Origin: JAFDZV01 sp035549015
Lineage (GTDB): Bacteria; Bacteroidota; Ignavibacteria; OLB7
Assembly (NCBI GenBank): GCA_035549015.1
Contig: DASZRW010000120.1
Coordinates: 1 to 64,000, forward strand
Length of the DNA stretch: 64,000 bases
Direction of reading: 5' to 3'
In this document: piece by piece, positions 1 through 7,202 of the stretch
Layout of the letters: every line of letters starts with the position of its first letter
Numbering within the stretch: the stretch's first letter is position 1
Notes under the pieces: model-generated
Database searches by the model: none
The model's input: only the letters and a program-made list of their open reading frames with translations
Told to the model about the DNA's origin: nothing
Translations under genes and position numbers: made by a program

Positions 1-132
1 AGCACACCGAAGAACGAAGACGAGTTATTGCGTTTGGCGGAGGATGAGTTCGATCGGTTCCGACGGCGACCGAGCATCCTCAACAACTTCTTCGTTCATG
101 CCGGATTGCCGCTATTTACACAATCAGGTTAA
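1..132 (+). CDS. C-terminal fragment of an unidentified protein (5' partial)
   Basis: Frame 1 is open from the first base to a TAA at 130-132 and encodes the last 43 residues of a protein. The translation is polar and then hydrophobic (begins STPKNEDELL, ends FVHAGLPLFTQSG), which looks like a genuine C-terminus. Codons such as tta, ttg and cgt give it a lower GC content than the genes downstream, so it may belong to acquired DNA ending near the tRNA-Lys gene. The start lies outside the window and I do not recognise the family. The overlapping frame beginning at 44 has no supporting features. Confidence 0.45.
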   Translation, partial: STPKNEDELLRLAEDEFDRFRRRPSILNNFFVHAGLPLFTQSG

Positions 133-361
133 ACGTCAATACGTACTAAGTTACGAAATAAACCCCATGCAGCGAATGCAGATGCCGCAAGCTCGCCGGT
201 TAACGGAAAAATGCTTGTTCCAAAGCGTGAAGGAAATACAATCTCGTCACCAACAGCAGGGTAATCGCAGTTCAGCTATTGCTACATCAGTTCGCAATGA
301 TGGCATGGTCGATCAGATGTTAGTAGTGGTGAGTGAATGCTCAGTAACTCTTCTCCCCAGA

Positions 362-383
362 GAGTTTGCCACGAATTTGCCAC
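362..383. repeat. 11-bp tandem repeat beside tRNA-Lys
   Basis: Two adjacent copies, gagtttgccac and gaatttgccac, differ at one base. They lie about 85 bp beyond the 3' end of tRNA-Lys, on the side where site-specific integrases act. They could be integrase arm sites or remnants of an attachment site; this is inference. Confidence 0.4.
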
Positions 384-420
384 ACCCTCTGGAGGAATTT
401 TGCCGAAATCGTCGAAAATG

Positions 421-460
421 AAACAAAAAACGCCGATCCCGTAGGGGAATCGGCGTTTTA
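421..460 (-). terminator. Rho-independent terminator of tRNA-Lys
   Basis: Read on the minus strand, a GC-rich stem (cgccgat/atcggcg plus inner cccc/gggg pairing) with a short loop is followed by a run of six T and then gttt. It sits just downstream of the tRNA 3' end. Confidence 0.85.
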
Positions 461-467
461 GTTGTTG

Positions 468-540
468 TGCTCCCTGGGGGACTCGAACCCCCGACCCACT
501 GATTAAGAGTCAGTTGCTCTACCAACTGAGCTAAGGAAGC
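468..540 (-). tRNA. tRNA-Lys (CUU)
   Basis: On the minus strand a complete 73-nt cloverleaf is visible. The acceptor stem GCTTCCT pairs with AGGGAGC, the D-arm has AGCTCAGTTGGTAGAGC, and the anticodon stem-loop CTGA-CTCTTAA-TCAG gives anticodon CUU. The T-arm carries GGTTCGAGTCC and the discriminator base is A. CCA is not encoded. The 3' end points left, towards the low-GC gene fragment, so this tRNA could have served as an integration site. Confidence 0.97.
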
Positions 541-728
541 GCAGCAATATGCATCCGGCGAGGGTTCACCGCAAAATGATTTCTTGACGGTGGAGCTTTG
601 TTACAATTGCGATTCCGGGCTGGAATCGGCTCCTTTGGGGCCGGAGGAGGGACCGCAACGGCCCCCAAAGGGGCGCAGGGGAGAGAGCCTCCGCGCCGCC
701 TCCGGAGCATTCGCGCCCTTCCGTGTCC

Positions 729-1685
729 CTACTCCGTTGCCGGCTCGCCGCCGTTCTTCTTCTCCTTCTTCTCCTCGCTCTCCAGATGCCCGGCGATCTG
801 GCTCACCCGGTCCACCAGGAAGCGGCCGCTGAGGCCGGCGATGAAGGCCAGCACCAGTTGGGCACCGGCCGGGTTGACGTCCGTGGGAACAACCTTCAGC
901 ACGCCGGCGAGCTGCGCCAGGTAGACGAAGAGGGCGGTGGCGGCCCCAACCACCGGCTTCAACAGCAGCAGTGTCCGCTGGATATAGTATACCGGCGCAT
1001 TCGCGGCAAGCGACTCCTTGGTGCGGAGCGCGCTCACGGAGCCGCCTAGCGCACCGAACAGGATCACGCCGAGCACCTGGATCTCCGTCACCTGCATGGT
1101 CGGGATGGCGGGGAGGAGCCAGATGCAGGGGAGCACCAGGATCAGCAGTGCGAGCGCGGTCAGGAGCAGGCGGCCGCGAAGCAGGTTCACCTTGCGCCAG
1201 TGCGCCTCGCGCGCATCCGCAACCAGGCGCGAGAGGCGCTCCAGATCGAACCGGGCGCATGCCAGCGTTGTTGCCGTTGCCGTCCGCACCTCCTCCGTGT
1301 GGCCATGCGGCGCGGTGGTCACCTCCCGCAGCGACTTCTCGATGCCTGCCAGTTCCTTCTCGGAGCGGCCTGCCTCCGCCGGGCTCAGGTAACAGAGGCC
1401 GGCGCGCACGTTCTGCACAACCCACTGCAGGCCGGATGCGGGGAGGATGGCGCAGAGCTCGTTTCGTACCCGGTTGAGGACGGCCCAGACGGCATCGTAC
1501 TTGCCGATCAGCAGCAGCGGGAAATTCCGCCGGCGGATGTAGGCGTCCGCCTCATCCTTCCAGTTCCTGCACGCCTTCACCCGGGCGTCGTTCTGGTGGT
1601 CCGGCCCCATGCAGTCCAGCAGGTGGCCTATCTCGTGAAGGTGCACGGCGATGTTGGGGTCGCCATGCCAAAGGTGCTTCGTCAT
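729..1685 (-). CDS. Predicted 3-TM membrane protein with long N-terminal helical region
   Basis: A 318-aa protein. The ATG at 1685 is chosen because 'agagg' lies about 10 bases upstream; longer frames start in non-coding sequence. Residues 1-170 look soluble and helical. Three hydrophobic segments follow: LLLTALALLILVLPCIWLL, then VLGVILFGALGGSVSAL, then a pair ending AFIAGLSGRFLVDRV, and finally a charged Lys/Glu tail. The GALGG and 'FIAGLSGRFLVDRV' patterns resemble the small membrane modules found beside signalling or conflict domains, including the module of the pYEATS protein at 24282-25334, but I cannot assign a family. The gene stands alone, divergent from the secreted protein at 2176. 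Confidence 0.75.
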   Translation of the reverse strand: MTKHLWHGDPNIAVHLHEIGHLLDCMGPDHQNDARVKACRNWKDEADAYIRRRNFPLLLIGKYDAVWAVLNRVRNELCAILPASGLQWVVQNVRAGLCYLSPAEAGRSEKELAGIEKSLREVTTAPHGHTEEVRTATATTLACARFDLERLSRLVADAREAHWRKVNLLRGRLLLTALALLILVLPCIWLLPAIPTMQVTEIQVLGVILFGALGGSVSALRTKESLAANAPVYYIQRTLLLLKPVVGAATALFVYLAQLAGVLKVVPTDVNPAGAQLVLAFIAGLSGRFLVDRVSQIAGHLESEEKKEKKNGGEPATE

Positions 1686-1820
1686 GAAGATTCCTCTGCG
1701 ATGGTGTTGCACTGCGATTGACAAGCGGCCCGCCCCCACGTGGATATCTGGCTACCGACGGCGCGGCCGGCGCAATGATACACAACCCGGGGAAGATGCC
1801 GCATACTCTGCGCCCCTCAG

Positions 1821-1876
1821 CGTCCTTTGCGGTCGCTCTCCCGAGATAACCGCAAAGGGCGCAAAGCAGCGCAATG
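1821..1876. repeat. Dispersed 'cctttgcggt' palindromic repeat, copy A
   Basis: The arms cgtcctttgcggt (1821-1833) and accgcaaagggcg (1849-1861) form an imperfect inverted repeat, extended on the right by gcaaagcagcgcaatg. Related copies lie at 26253-26345 and 38890-38920, all in non-coding DNA. Confidence 0.65.
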
Positions 1877-2048
1877 AACGGACCAGCGGGGACCGCATCG
1901 ATACGGTAGGGGCGCCGGCACTATTCGGAACCCCGCCCCGGGAACAAACATCGCCCCCCTGCGTCTCGACCACCGAACACAGCAGAAACACCGCAGCCGG
2001 CGTCCGGACGGTCCGGCGGGCGGCCTTCCCTGCAGAACGTTCTTTCCG

Positions 2049-2056
2049 TATGTTCC
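2049..2056 (+). promoter_or_regulatory. Candidate FCB-type -7 element (TATGTTCC)
   Basis: The sequence ccgTATGTTCCCGCG matches the TAnnTT(T/C)G-like element found upstream of several other genes in this window. It lies 120 bp before the GTG start at 2176. No clear -33 element is visible. Confidence 0.35.
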
Positions 2057-2175
2057 CGCGTTGCATGGCGATCTCCCATCGCATGAGACAGCGCGCCAGT
2101 CGGGCGCCGTCTCGGCCATGTGAGGCTGCCACTACGTTGCGGGTTCTCACTCTCGATCTTGACAGGAGGTATTCC

Positions 2176-3756
2176 GTGAGACGATTGATGCTTCTTGCCG
2201 TGGCGCTCCTCTTCTGTGCCGCCTATCCGATAACAACGTTCGCGCAGGAGACGCTGCGCGATCTGATTCCGAACGACGAAGCGGACAAGCCGGAGGACAG
2301 CGTTCCGCCGCAGCGTATCGGCGTTCCTCCGGGACAGATGCATCTCTCTTCAAATGAGACCGGCTCTGTTCAGGGGTACTGCTTCGATGAATATCTGATT
2401 GCGCCGCGGCGCCTGATGCCCTTCCGCCATATCCTCGCGGGGAAGAACGATGCCGTTGTGCAGTTGGGCGACGGCTCCACGGTGCCGCTGGATGAGGCGG
2501 TGCAGAAGGGAGCGGTGGGGATCAAGGCGATGCAGCTCGGCGTTCGCTTCACCAACCGCACCGGCGAGCCGATCACCATCGAGCTCCGGCATCCGGTGGT
2601 GTTGTGGGATCGCAACGGCGGCGATATCAACCCGATGGCGCTTGGCCTGCTGGAGACCGGCGGCATGGATTATGACGACCGCCAGGAAGCGATCTGGCGC
2701 GTGACCACGGCGGAGCGCACGCTTGCGGTGCTCGGCTATTACGACGGCTCCATCTTCAATATCGACCGGGACCGTTTCCGCGCGGCGGCCGGACAGTTCC
2801 AGAAGGATCACGGCCTGGTGCCGAACGGCGAGTTCGATCAGAACACGGTGGCGCGTCTGGCCTCCACGCACAACGAGATGCAGCAGCGCCTGAACACGAT
2901 GGGCTTCGGCGATCACGACGGCAACAGCCTGCGTGAGGACCTCGCGGCGCAGATCCGCAGCTACCAGCGCTATCTGGGCTCGGCCCCCACGGGGCGCTGG
3001 TCGCCGCAGCTGGAGAACCGCTATGCCCTGAACCAGCGCCTGTACACGGAGTTGGGAAGCCTTCGCCCGGCCGGCAAGGAAATGCAGGAAGTGCTCGCCG
3101 GCAACAACTATCCGGACGTGCTTACCTATCTCGAAGGGATGAAGGGCTTCATGGCGCTGGTTGAGACGCCGGAGGGTGTGGAGTTGTGGACGCGCCGCGG
3201 CAGCGAGATGCGGTTCATGGGGCGCGGCAACGAGGCCGTGAAGTCCATGGACGACGCCGCGGCCGCACTCGCGATGCGCGCCTCGCGCTCCAACCGCGTG
3301 GTGATCTATCCGCGCGTCTCGCCGAACGGAACGTCGTCGGTGCTGATCGGCGACCGCTCCGTGCAGGTGGATTCCAGGAGCATGGCGGAGTATCTCCGCG
3401 GCGGTGCAATGCCCGGCGTGCTTGCCGATGCCGTTGCGGACCTCGCCTCCGGCGGCTCCGATCCGCGCGGCTCGCGCCCCGGCTCCACCGTTGTGCTCTA
3501 CCGCGGTCCGTTCGTGCAGGGACGCCATGGCGCGGCTCCGGCCGGCTACCTCGGCGCGGCAGGGATGGAGCAGGCCGACGGCGGGCAGCTTGCCAAGGCC
3601 TTCGACCGCAGCTTCGGCGACCGGATGGCGATCTACACCAGCGACGATCTGCGCGTTGGCGCAACGCGAATCCCCAGCACCTCCAACGGGCAGGGGATGT
3701 TCGAGCGCCCGACGCCCGGTACGCATCACGCGTCCGGTGCGGGCCTGACCCGCTAG
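2176..3756 (+). CDS. Secreted protein with peptidoglycan-binding-like repeats
   Basis: The start is GTG at 2176, five bases after a strong aggaggt (2164-2170). It gives a 526-aa precursor with a signal peptide (RRLMLLAVALLFCAAYPITTFA, cleavage near AQ-E). Two segments resemble the PG_binding_1 fold. One, near residues 180-235, contains 'LAVLGYYDGSIFNIDRDRFRAA' and 'FQKDHGLVPNGEFDQNTVARL'. The second, near 240-290, contains 'LNTMGFGDHDGNS' and 'IRSYQRYLGSAPTGRWSPQLE'. The C-terminal 200 residues are Gly/Ser/Arg-rich and unassigned. It probably binds the cell wall or another polymer in the periplasm or outside the cell. A good terminator follows at 3802, so it is likely monocistronic. Confidence 0.85.
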   Translation: MRRLMLLAVALLFCAAYPITTFAQETLRDLIPNDEADKPEDSVPPQRIGVPPGQMHLSSNETGSVQGYCFDEYLIAPRRLMPFRHILAGKNDAVVQLGDGSTVPLDEAVQKGAVGIKAMQLGVRFTNRTGEPITIELRHPVVLWDRNGGDINPMALGLLETGGMDYDDRQEAIWRVTTAERTLAVLGYYDGSIFNIDRDRFRAAAGQFQKDHGLVPNGEFDQNTVARLASTHNEMQQRLNTMGFGDHDGNSLREDLAAQIRSYQRYLGSAPTGRWSPQLENRYALNQRLYTELGSLRPAGKEMQEVLAGNNYPDVLTYLEGMKGFMALVETPEGVELWTRRGSEMRFMGRGNEAVKSMDDAAAALAMRASRSNRVVIYPRVSPNGTSSVLIGDRSVQVDSRSMAEYLRGGAMPGVLADAVADLASGGSDPRGSRPGSTVVLYRGPFVQGRHGAAPAGYLGAAGMEQADGGQLAKAFDRSFGDRMAIYTSDDLRVGATRIPSTSNGQGMFERPTPGTHHASGAGLTR

Positions 3757-3801
3757 GCCGCCGCCGACCCATATCGTGCTTGCAGAGATGCACGCCCCGC
3801 C

Positions 3802-3842
3802 CGCCCCTTCTTCGCCTGCCGGAGAAGGGGCGAAGCGTTTTT
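3802..3842 (+). terminator. Rho-independent terminator after the secreted protein gene
   Basis: A perfect 10-bp stem, cgccccttct (3802-3811) with agaaggggcg (3823-3832), has an 11-nt loop and is followed by aagcgttttt. Confidence 0.8.
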
Positions 3843-4031
3843 GGTTATGGGTGATGGGTTATGGATGATCTCGGTACTGCCCGAGGAGATAGGTAACAGA
3901 AATGACCGGGAACATAGGTAACAGTTCAGTACTCATACGACTCACAGGAGTGTTACCTATGTCTTCGGACACTTTTGTTACCCATCTTCCCGGCCGCTCA
4001 CCGCTCACTCATAACCCATAACGCATAACCC
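3843..4031. mobile_element. Degenerate IS481-like terminal fragment inside an inverted ataaccc array
   Basis: Two direct copies of ataggtaac (3889-3897, 3914-3922) and one inverted copy gttacctat (3952-3960) are spaced like the terminal repeats of IS481/IS21-type elements. The text around 'gttacctatgtcttcgg' also resembles such ends. There is no transposase. Outside lie ggttatgggtgatgggttatgg-type and cataacccataacgcataac-type arrays in inverted orientation. I read this as a remnant or MITE-like element; the family assignment is from memory of similar ends and is uncertain. Confidence 0.4.
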
Positions 4032-4081
4032 CCTAACTTCCCTCTGCTTCGATCACGTTGAACAGACGCATCCGGGATCCC

Positions 4082-5998
4082 ATGCTTCAACCACGTATGT
4101 CGCGCGGCGGCCGCGCTTCGCTCGAGGACAAGTCCCAGCCGACGTGGCGCGAACGCGTTGCAGCGCTCCGTTACGTTCCGCCGCTGCTGCGGCTGGTCTG
4201 GGAGACGCATCGCGGCTATACGGTCGCCATGGTCGCATTGCGACTTCTCCGTTCGGCGTTCCCCGTGGCAACGCTCTGGGCGGGGAAGCTGATCATCGAC
4301 GAGGTTGTTCTGCTGCAGGGGCATGGTGGCGACACCACGCGGTTGTGGAAACTGGTCGGGCTGGAGATTGCGATCGTGCTGGTGAGCGACGTGCTGGCGC
4401 GCGGCTCCGCCATCGTGGAGAGTCTGCTCGGCGATCTCTTCAGCAACCACATCAGCGTTCGCCTGATGGAGCATGCCGCCACGCTCGATCTGTACCACTT
4501 CGAGGATCCCGCCTTCTACGATCAGATGGAGCGTGCGCGGCGCCAGACGGTGGGGCGCATCGGGCTGCTTGCCACCCTTCTCGGCATGGGGCAGAGCGTG
4601 CTGACGCTGATCTCCCTCGGCGCGGCCCTGCTGGCCTACAATCCGTGGCTGCTTCTGCTGCTTGCCGCCGCGTCGCTGCCGGGGCTGCTGGGGGAAACAC
4701 ACTTCGCGTCGCTGCAGTATTCGCTTCTATACCGGTGGACCCCGCAGCGCCGCCAGCTGGATTATCTCCGCTACGTCGGGGCCAGCAACGAGACGGCGAA
4801 GGAGGTGCAGATGTTCGGCCTCTCGGGATGGCTGGTGGAACGCTACCGTCTGCTTTCGGACCTGTTCTACCGGGAGAACCGCCGGCTCTCCATCAGGCGC
4901 GGCGTCATCGGTGCGGCGCTCTCCACAGTTGCCACGGGCGGTTACTACGGAGCGTATGTGATGATGATCCTTCGCGCCGTCTCCGGCGCCATCTCGCTCG
5001 GCACGCTCACCTTCCTCGCCGCATCCTTCAAGCGCGGGCACGATCTGATCGAGAGCCTCCTCAGCGGCGCCGGCGACATCTACCAGCAGGCACTCTATCT
5101 GAAGGATCTGTTCGACTTCTTCGCGATGCGCCCCTCCATCACGTCGCTCCCGGCTGCGCGGAGCGTGCCGGAGGTGATTCGCGAGGGCTTCCTCTTCGAG
5201 AACGTCGGCTTCCGGTACCCCGGCAGCGAGCGCTGGGCGGTGCGCAACGTGAACTTCCGGCTCCGGCCCGGCGAGCGGATCGCGTTCGTGGGGGAGAACG
5301 GTGCCGGCAAGACAACCCTCACCAAGCTGATCGCCCGCCTGTACGATCCCTCCGAAGGGCGCATCCTGCTGGACGGCGTGGACCTGCGCGAGTACGATCT
5401 CGCCTCGCTCCGGCGCACCATCAGCGTGATCTTCCAGGACTTCGTCCGGTACGACCTGCGGTTCGATGAGAACATTGCCGTGGGAGGGATCGATGCCGTG
5501 GAGGAGTATCTGAACCGGCCGGAGGGGGAGGCCGGCGGGCCTGCAGCCGGTGCGGCTCGGAGCGAGGCGGTGCCGGCCGCAATCCGCTCCGCAGCGGAGA
5601 AGTCGCTTGCAAGCACGCTCCTGGCGCGGTTCGCCGGCGGATACCGGCAGATGCTGGGACGCCGGTTCGAGGGAGGGATGGAGCTCTCCGGCGGCGAGTG
5701 GCAGAAGGTTGCGCTTGCGCGCGCCTACATGCGCGAGTGCCAGGTGCTGATCCTGGATGAACCAACAGCGGCACTCGATGCGCGAGCGGAGTACGAGGTC
5801 TTCACACGGTTCTCGGAGCTCGTGGCCGGCCGCACGGCGATCATCATCTCGCATCGCTTCTCCACCGTCCGCATGGCCGATCGCATCGTCGTGCTGAAGG
5901 ATGGAACCGTTGTCGAGAATGGGACGCACGATGAACTGCTTGCCCTGGAAGGCCTCTACGCGGAGCTGTTCGAGATGCAGGCCGAAGGATATCGCTGA
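4082..5998 (+). CDS. ABC transporter, fused permease and ATPase (exporter type)
   Basis: A 638-aa half-transporter with membrane domain and nucleotide-binding domain in one chain. Residues about 25-345 form the six-helix exporter domain. Residues 360-638 form the ATPase, with Walker A GENGAGKTT near 403, Q-loop 'VIFQDF', signature LSGGEWQKVALARA, Walker B VLILDEPTAALD and H-loop IISHRF. An Ala/Gly-rich insertion of about 30 residues lies between the Q-loop and the signature, a common variable site. The start is uncertain: ATG 4082 is preferred over TTG 4058, and neither has a good ribosome binding site. It probably works as a homodimer exporting a lipid, peptide or drug; the substrate cannot be told. 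The genes on either side do not suggest one. Confidence 0.93.
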   Translation: MLQPRMSRGGRASLEDKSQPTWRERVAALRYVPPLLRLVWETHRGYTVAMVALRLLRSAFPVATLWAGKLIIDEVVLLQGHGGDTTRLWKLVGLEIAIVLVSDVLARGSAIVESLLGDLFSNHISVRLMEHAATLDLYHFEDPAFYDQMERARRQTVGRIGLLATLLGMGQSVLTLISLGAALLAYNPWLLLLLAAASLPGLLGETHFASLQYSLLYRWTPQRRQLDYLRYVGASNETAKEVQMFGLSGWLVERYRLLSDLFYRENRRLSIRRGVIGAALSTVATGGYYGAYVMMILRAVSGAISLGTLTFLAASFKRGHDLIESLLSGAGDIYQQALYLKDLFDFFAMRPSITSLPAARSVPEVIREGFLFENVGFRYPGSERWAVRNVNFRLRPGERIAFVGENGAGKTTLTKLIARLYDPSEGRILLDGVDLREYDLASLRRTISVIFQDFVRYDLRFDENIAVGGIDAVEEYLNRPEGEAGGPAAGAARSEAVPAAIRSAAEKSLASTLLARFAGGYRQMLGRRFEGGMELSGGEWQKVALARAYMRECQVLILDEPTAALDARAEYEVFTRFSELVAGRTAIIISHRFSTVRMADRIVVLKDGTVVENGTHDELLALEGLYAELFEMQAEGYR

Positions 5999-6315
5999 GA
6001 GAAACGGCCGGCATCCACACCGTTCACGGCGCATGCCTCGAGGGGCCGCGGGAAACAGCCGGCCAGAGCGTTCAACACCCGCCTCGTCGTCGCGACGCGG
6101 ATGAAGCGGGAATGGCGCACCGGAAATCGCACTGCATGAGTATACGGCCTGCGCAGCGCATGAGGGGCAGCAGCCGGCGAGCCGGACCGTTGCAGTGCGC
6201 CAGCCGCAATCATGAAGCATTTTTCTCGGCATGAATCGCCGGGAAAATCGATCTGATGACGTATTGAAAGCGTGGTGGAACTTTCTTGTTGCATTCGCCT
6301 TTCAGCGACTCTAAC

Positions 6316-6357
6316 TTTACATCCGTGACGGTCATGAGTAGTATATCCAACTACTCA
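6316..6357 (+). promoter_or_regulatory. Candidate promoter overlapped by an inverted repeat
   Basis: TTTACA (6316-6321), a 17-bp spacer and TAGTAT (6339-6344) fit a sigma70-type promoter. The inverted repeat tgagtag (6335-6341) / ctactca (6351-6357) overlaps the -10 box and could be an operator. The nearest gene in this direction starts at 7203, so a long leader would be needed. Confidence 0.3.
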
Positions 6358-7060
6358 GCGAACGAAACCCCACAACATCACACAACCATTTTTGATTATC
6401 TGCAGGAGGGTATTGCTGCGGCATGCCTGTACCATGCGGTCGGGAGATGAACCCCGATGAATTGTTCCGCAGTGATTGCCCGGCCGTGATTTCGCGTTCG
6501 GATCGGGTGCATCGGAATCACCGCGCTCCCAGCGGCGACGTCCAATGCCGACGCTCCCTGAAAATGCCATGAATGCCGGCCTCCAGGGTGAGAAATAGAA
6601 TACGGGATACGACAATTGTCCGTTCGGCCGCTGCGTGAATCTTCGTGGCGCCGGATGGTGGATCTGTAGTGCTGTAGTGCACTCCGCATTGAAATTTCTT
6701 TCGGATGCCGGCCACACACGGGCCGGTGATTCGTTGGTCCATGCAGGCCAGTTCTGCCGTTGCCGGAATATTGCCGGCGATTGATTGCAGGCACGGTCTG
6801 CCCCCCCACACACACGGCCGTGGAATGTCGGAGAAGAATTCCACGGATAAACATCATCCCCTTCCTTTGCCGCCGCACGTTCAGCGTTGCGCACGGTGCA
6901 CGCACGGGCATGCTTCACTATCATGCGTGCCGGCTGCTCATGCGCGCCTGAATTCGTAGCGGAGAAGCCGTTGGCCGGCAGGTATGCCGCCGCCATTCCG
7001 GAGTGCATTGCCGCGCCCGTACGGAAACGGCGGGCGAATAATTCATGGCTGATCGACGGC

Positions 7061-7089
7061 GTTGCTGCCGGCCATCACCCGGCAGCAAC
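7061..7089 (+). promoter_or_regulatory. Perfect 11-bp hairpin in the leader of the collagen-like gene
   Basis: gttgctgccgg (7061-7071) and ccggcagcaac (7079-7089) are exact inverted repeats with a 7-nt loop, 113 bp before the start codon. No T-run follows, so it is not a standard terminator. A leader RNA structure or operator is possible. Confidence 0.45.
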
Positions 7090-7202
7090 CCGTGCCCGCA
7101 CTGCGCGGGGTGAAGGAGGCCAGGCATGAGAGGAGGGGGGAGCAGAGCGAACGGAAGAACGCAGTTCACAACGAACACTACCACGATAACAGGCGAAGGC
7201 TC

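Larger units (their letters stand above)
133..467. other. Intergenic region between partial gene and tRNA-Lys
   Basis: No convincing gene. It holds an 11-bp tandem repeat at 362-383 and, at 421-460, the terminator of the tRNA-Lys transcript. An open frame at 44-421 crosses it but shows no domain, no ribosome binding site and no typical codon use. Confidence 0.5.
1686..2175. other. Intergenic region with dispersed repeat and promoter-like element
   Basis: This 490-bp divergent spacer carries one copy of the 'cctttgcgg' repeat (1821-1876) and a TATGTTCC element at 2049-2056. Open frames through it are not supported by codon use or domains. The gene at 2176 has its own clear Shine-Dalgarno sequence. 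Confidence 0.6.
3757..4081. other. Intergenic region: terminator plus decayed IS-like fragment
   Basis: After the terminator at 3802-3842, the spacer holds an insertion-sequence-like fragment (3881-3983) nested between inverted arrays of the motif ataaccc (3843-3864 and 4010-4031). No open frame in it encodes a transposase. Confidence 0.5.
5999..7202. other. 1.2-kb non-coding region upstream of the collagen-like gene
   Basis: No frame on either strand shows domains, normal codon use or a ribosome binding site, although several are open for 100-217 codons. Composition is less GC-rich than the coding neighbours. It contains a sigma70-like promoter candidate with an inverted repeat (6316-6357) and a perfect 11-bp hairpin (7061-7089) close to the next gene. 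It may be a long leader or regulatory region, or a decayed gene. Confidence 0.5.

Noticed and set aside
601..1425. Long minus-strand open frame overlapping the 3-TM protein
   Set aside because: It is a shadow frame full of Arg, Gly and Pro, with no domain; the frame at 729-1685 shows clear membrane helices.
6355..7008. 217-codon minus-strand open frame in the region before the collagen-like gene
   Set aside because: Composition is not protein-like, there is no ribosome binding site, and the overlapping frames are equally open.
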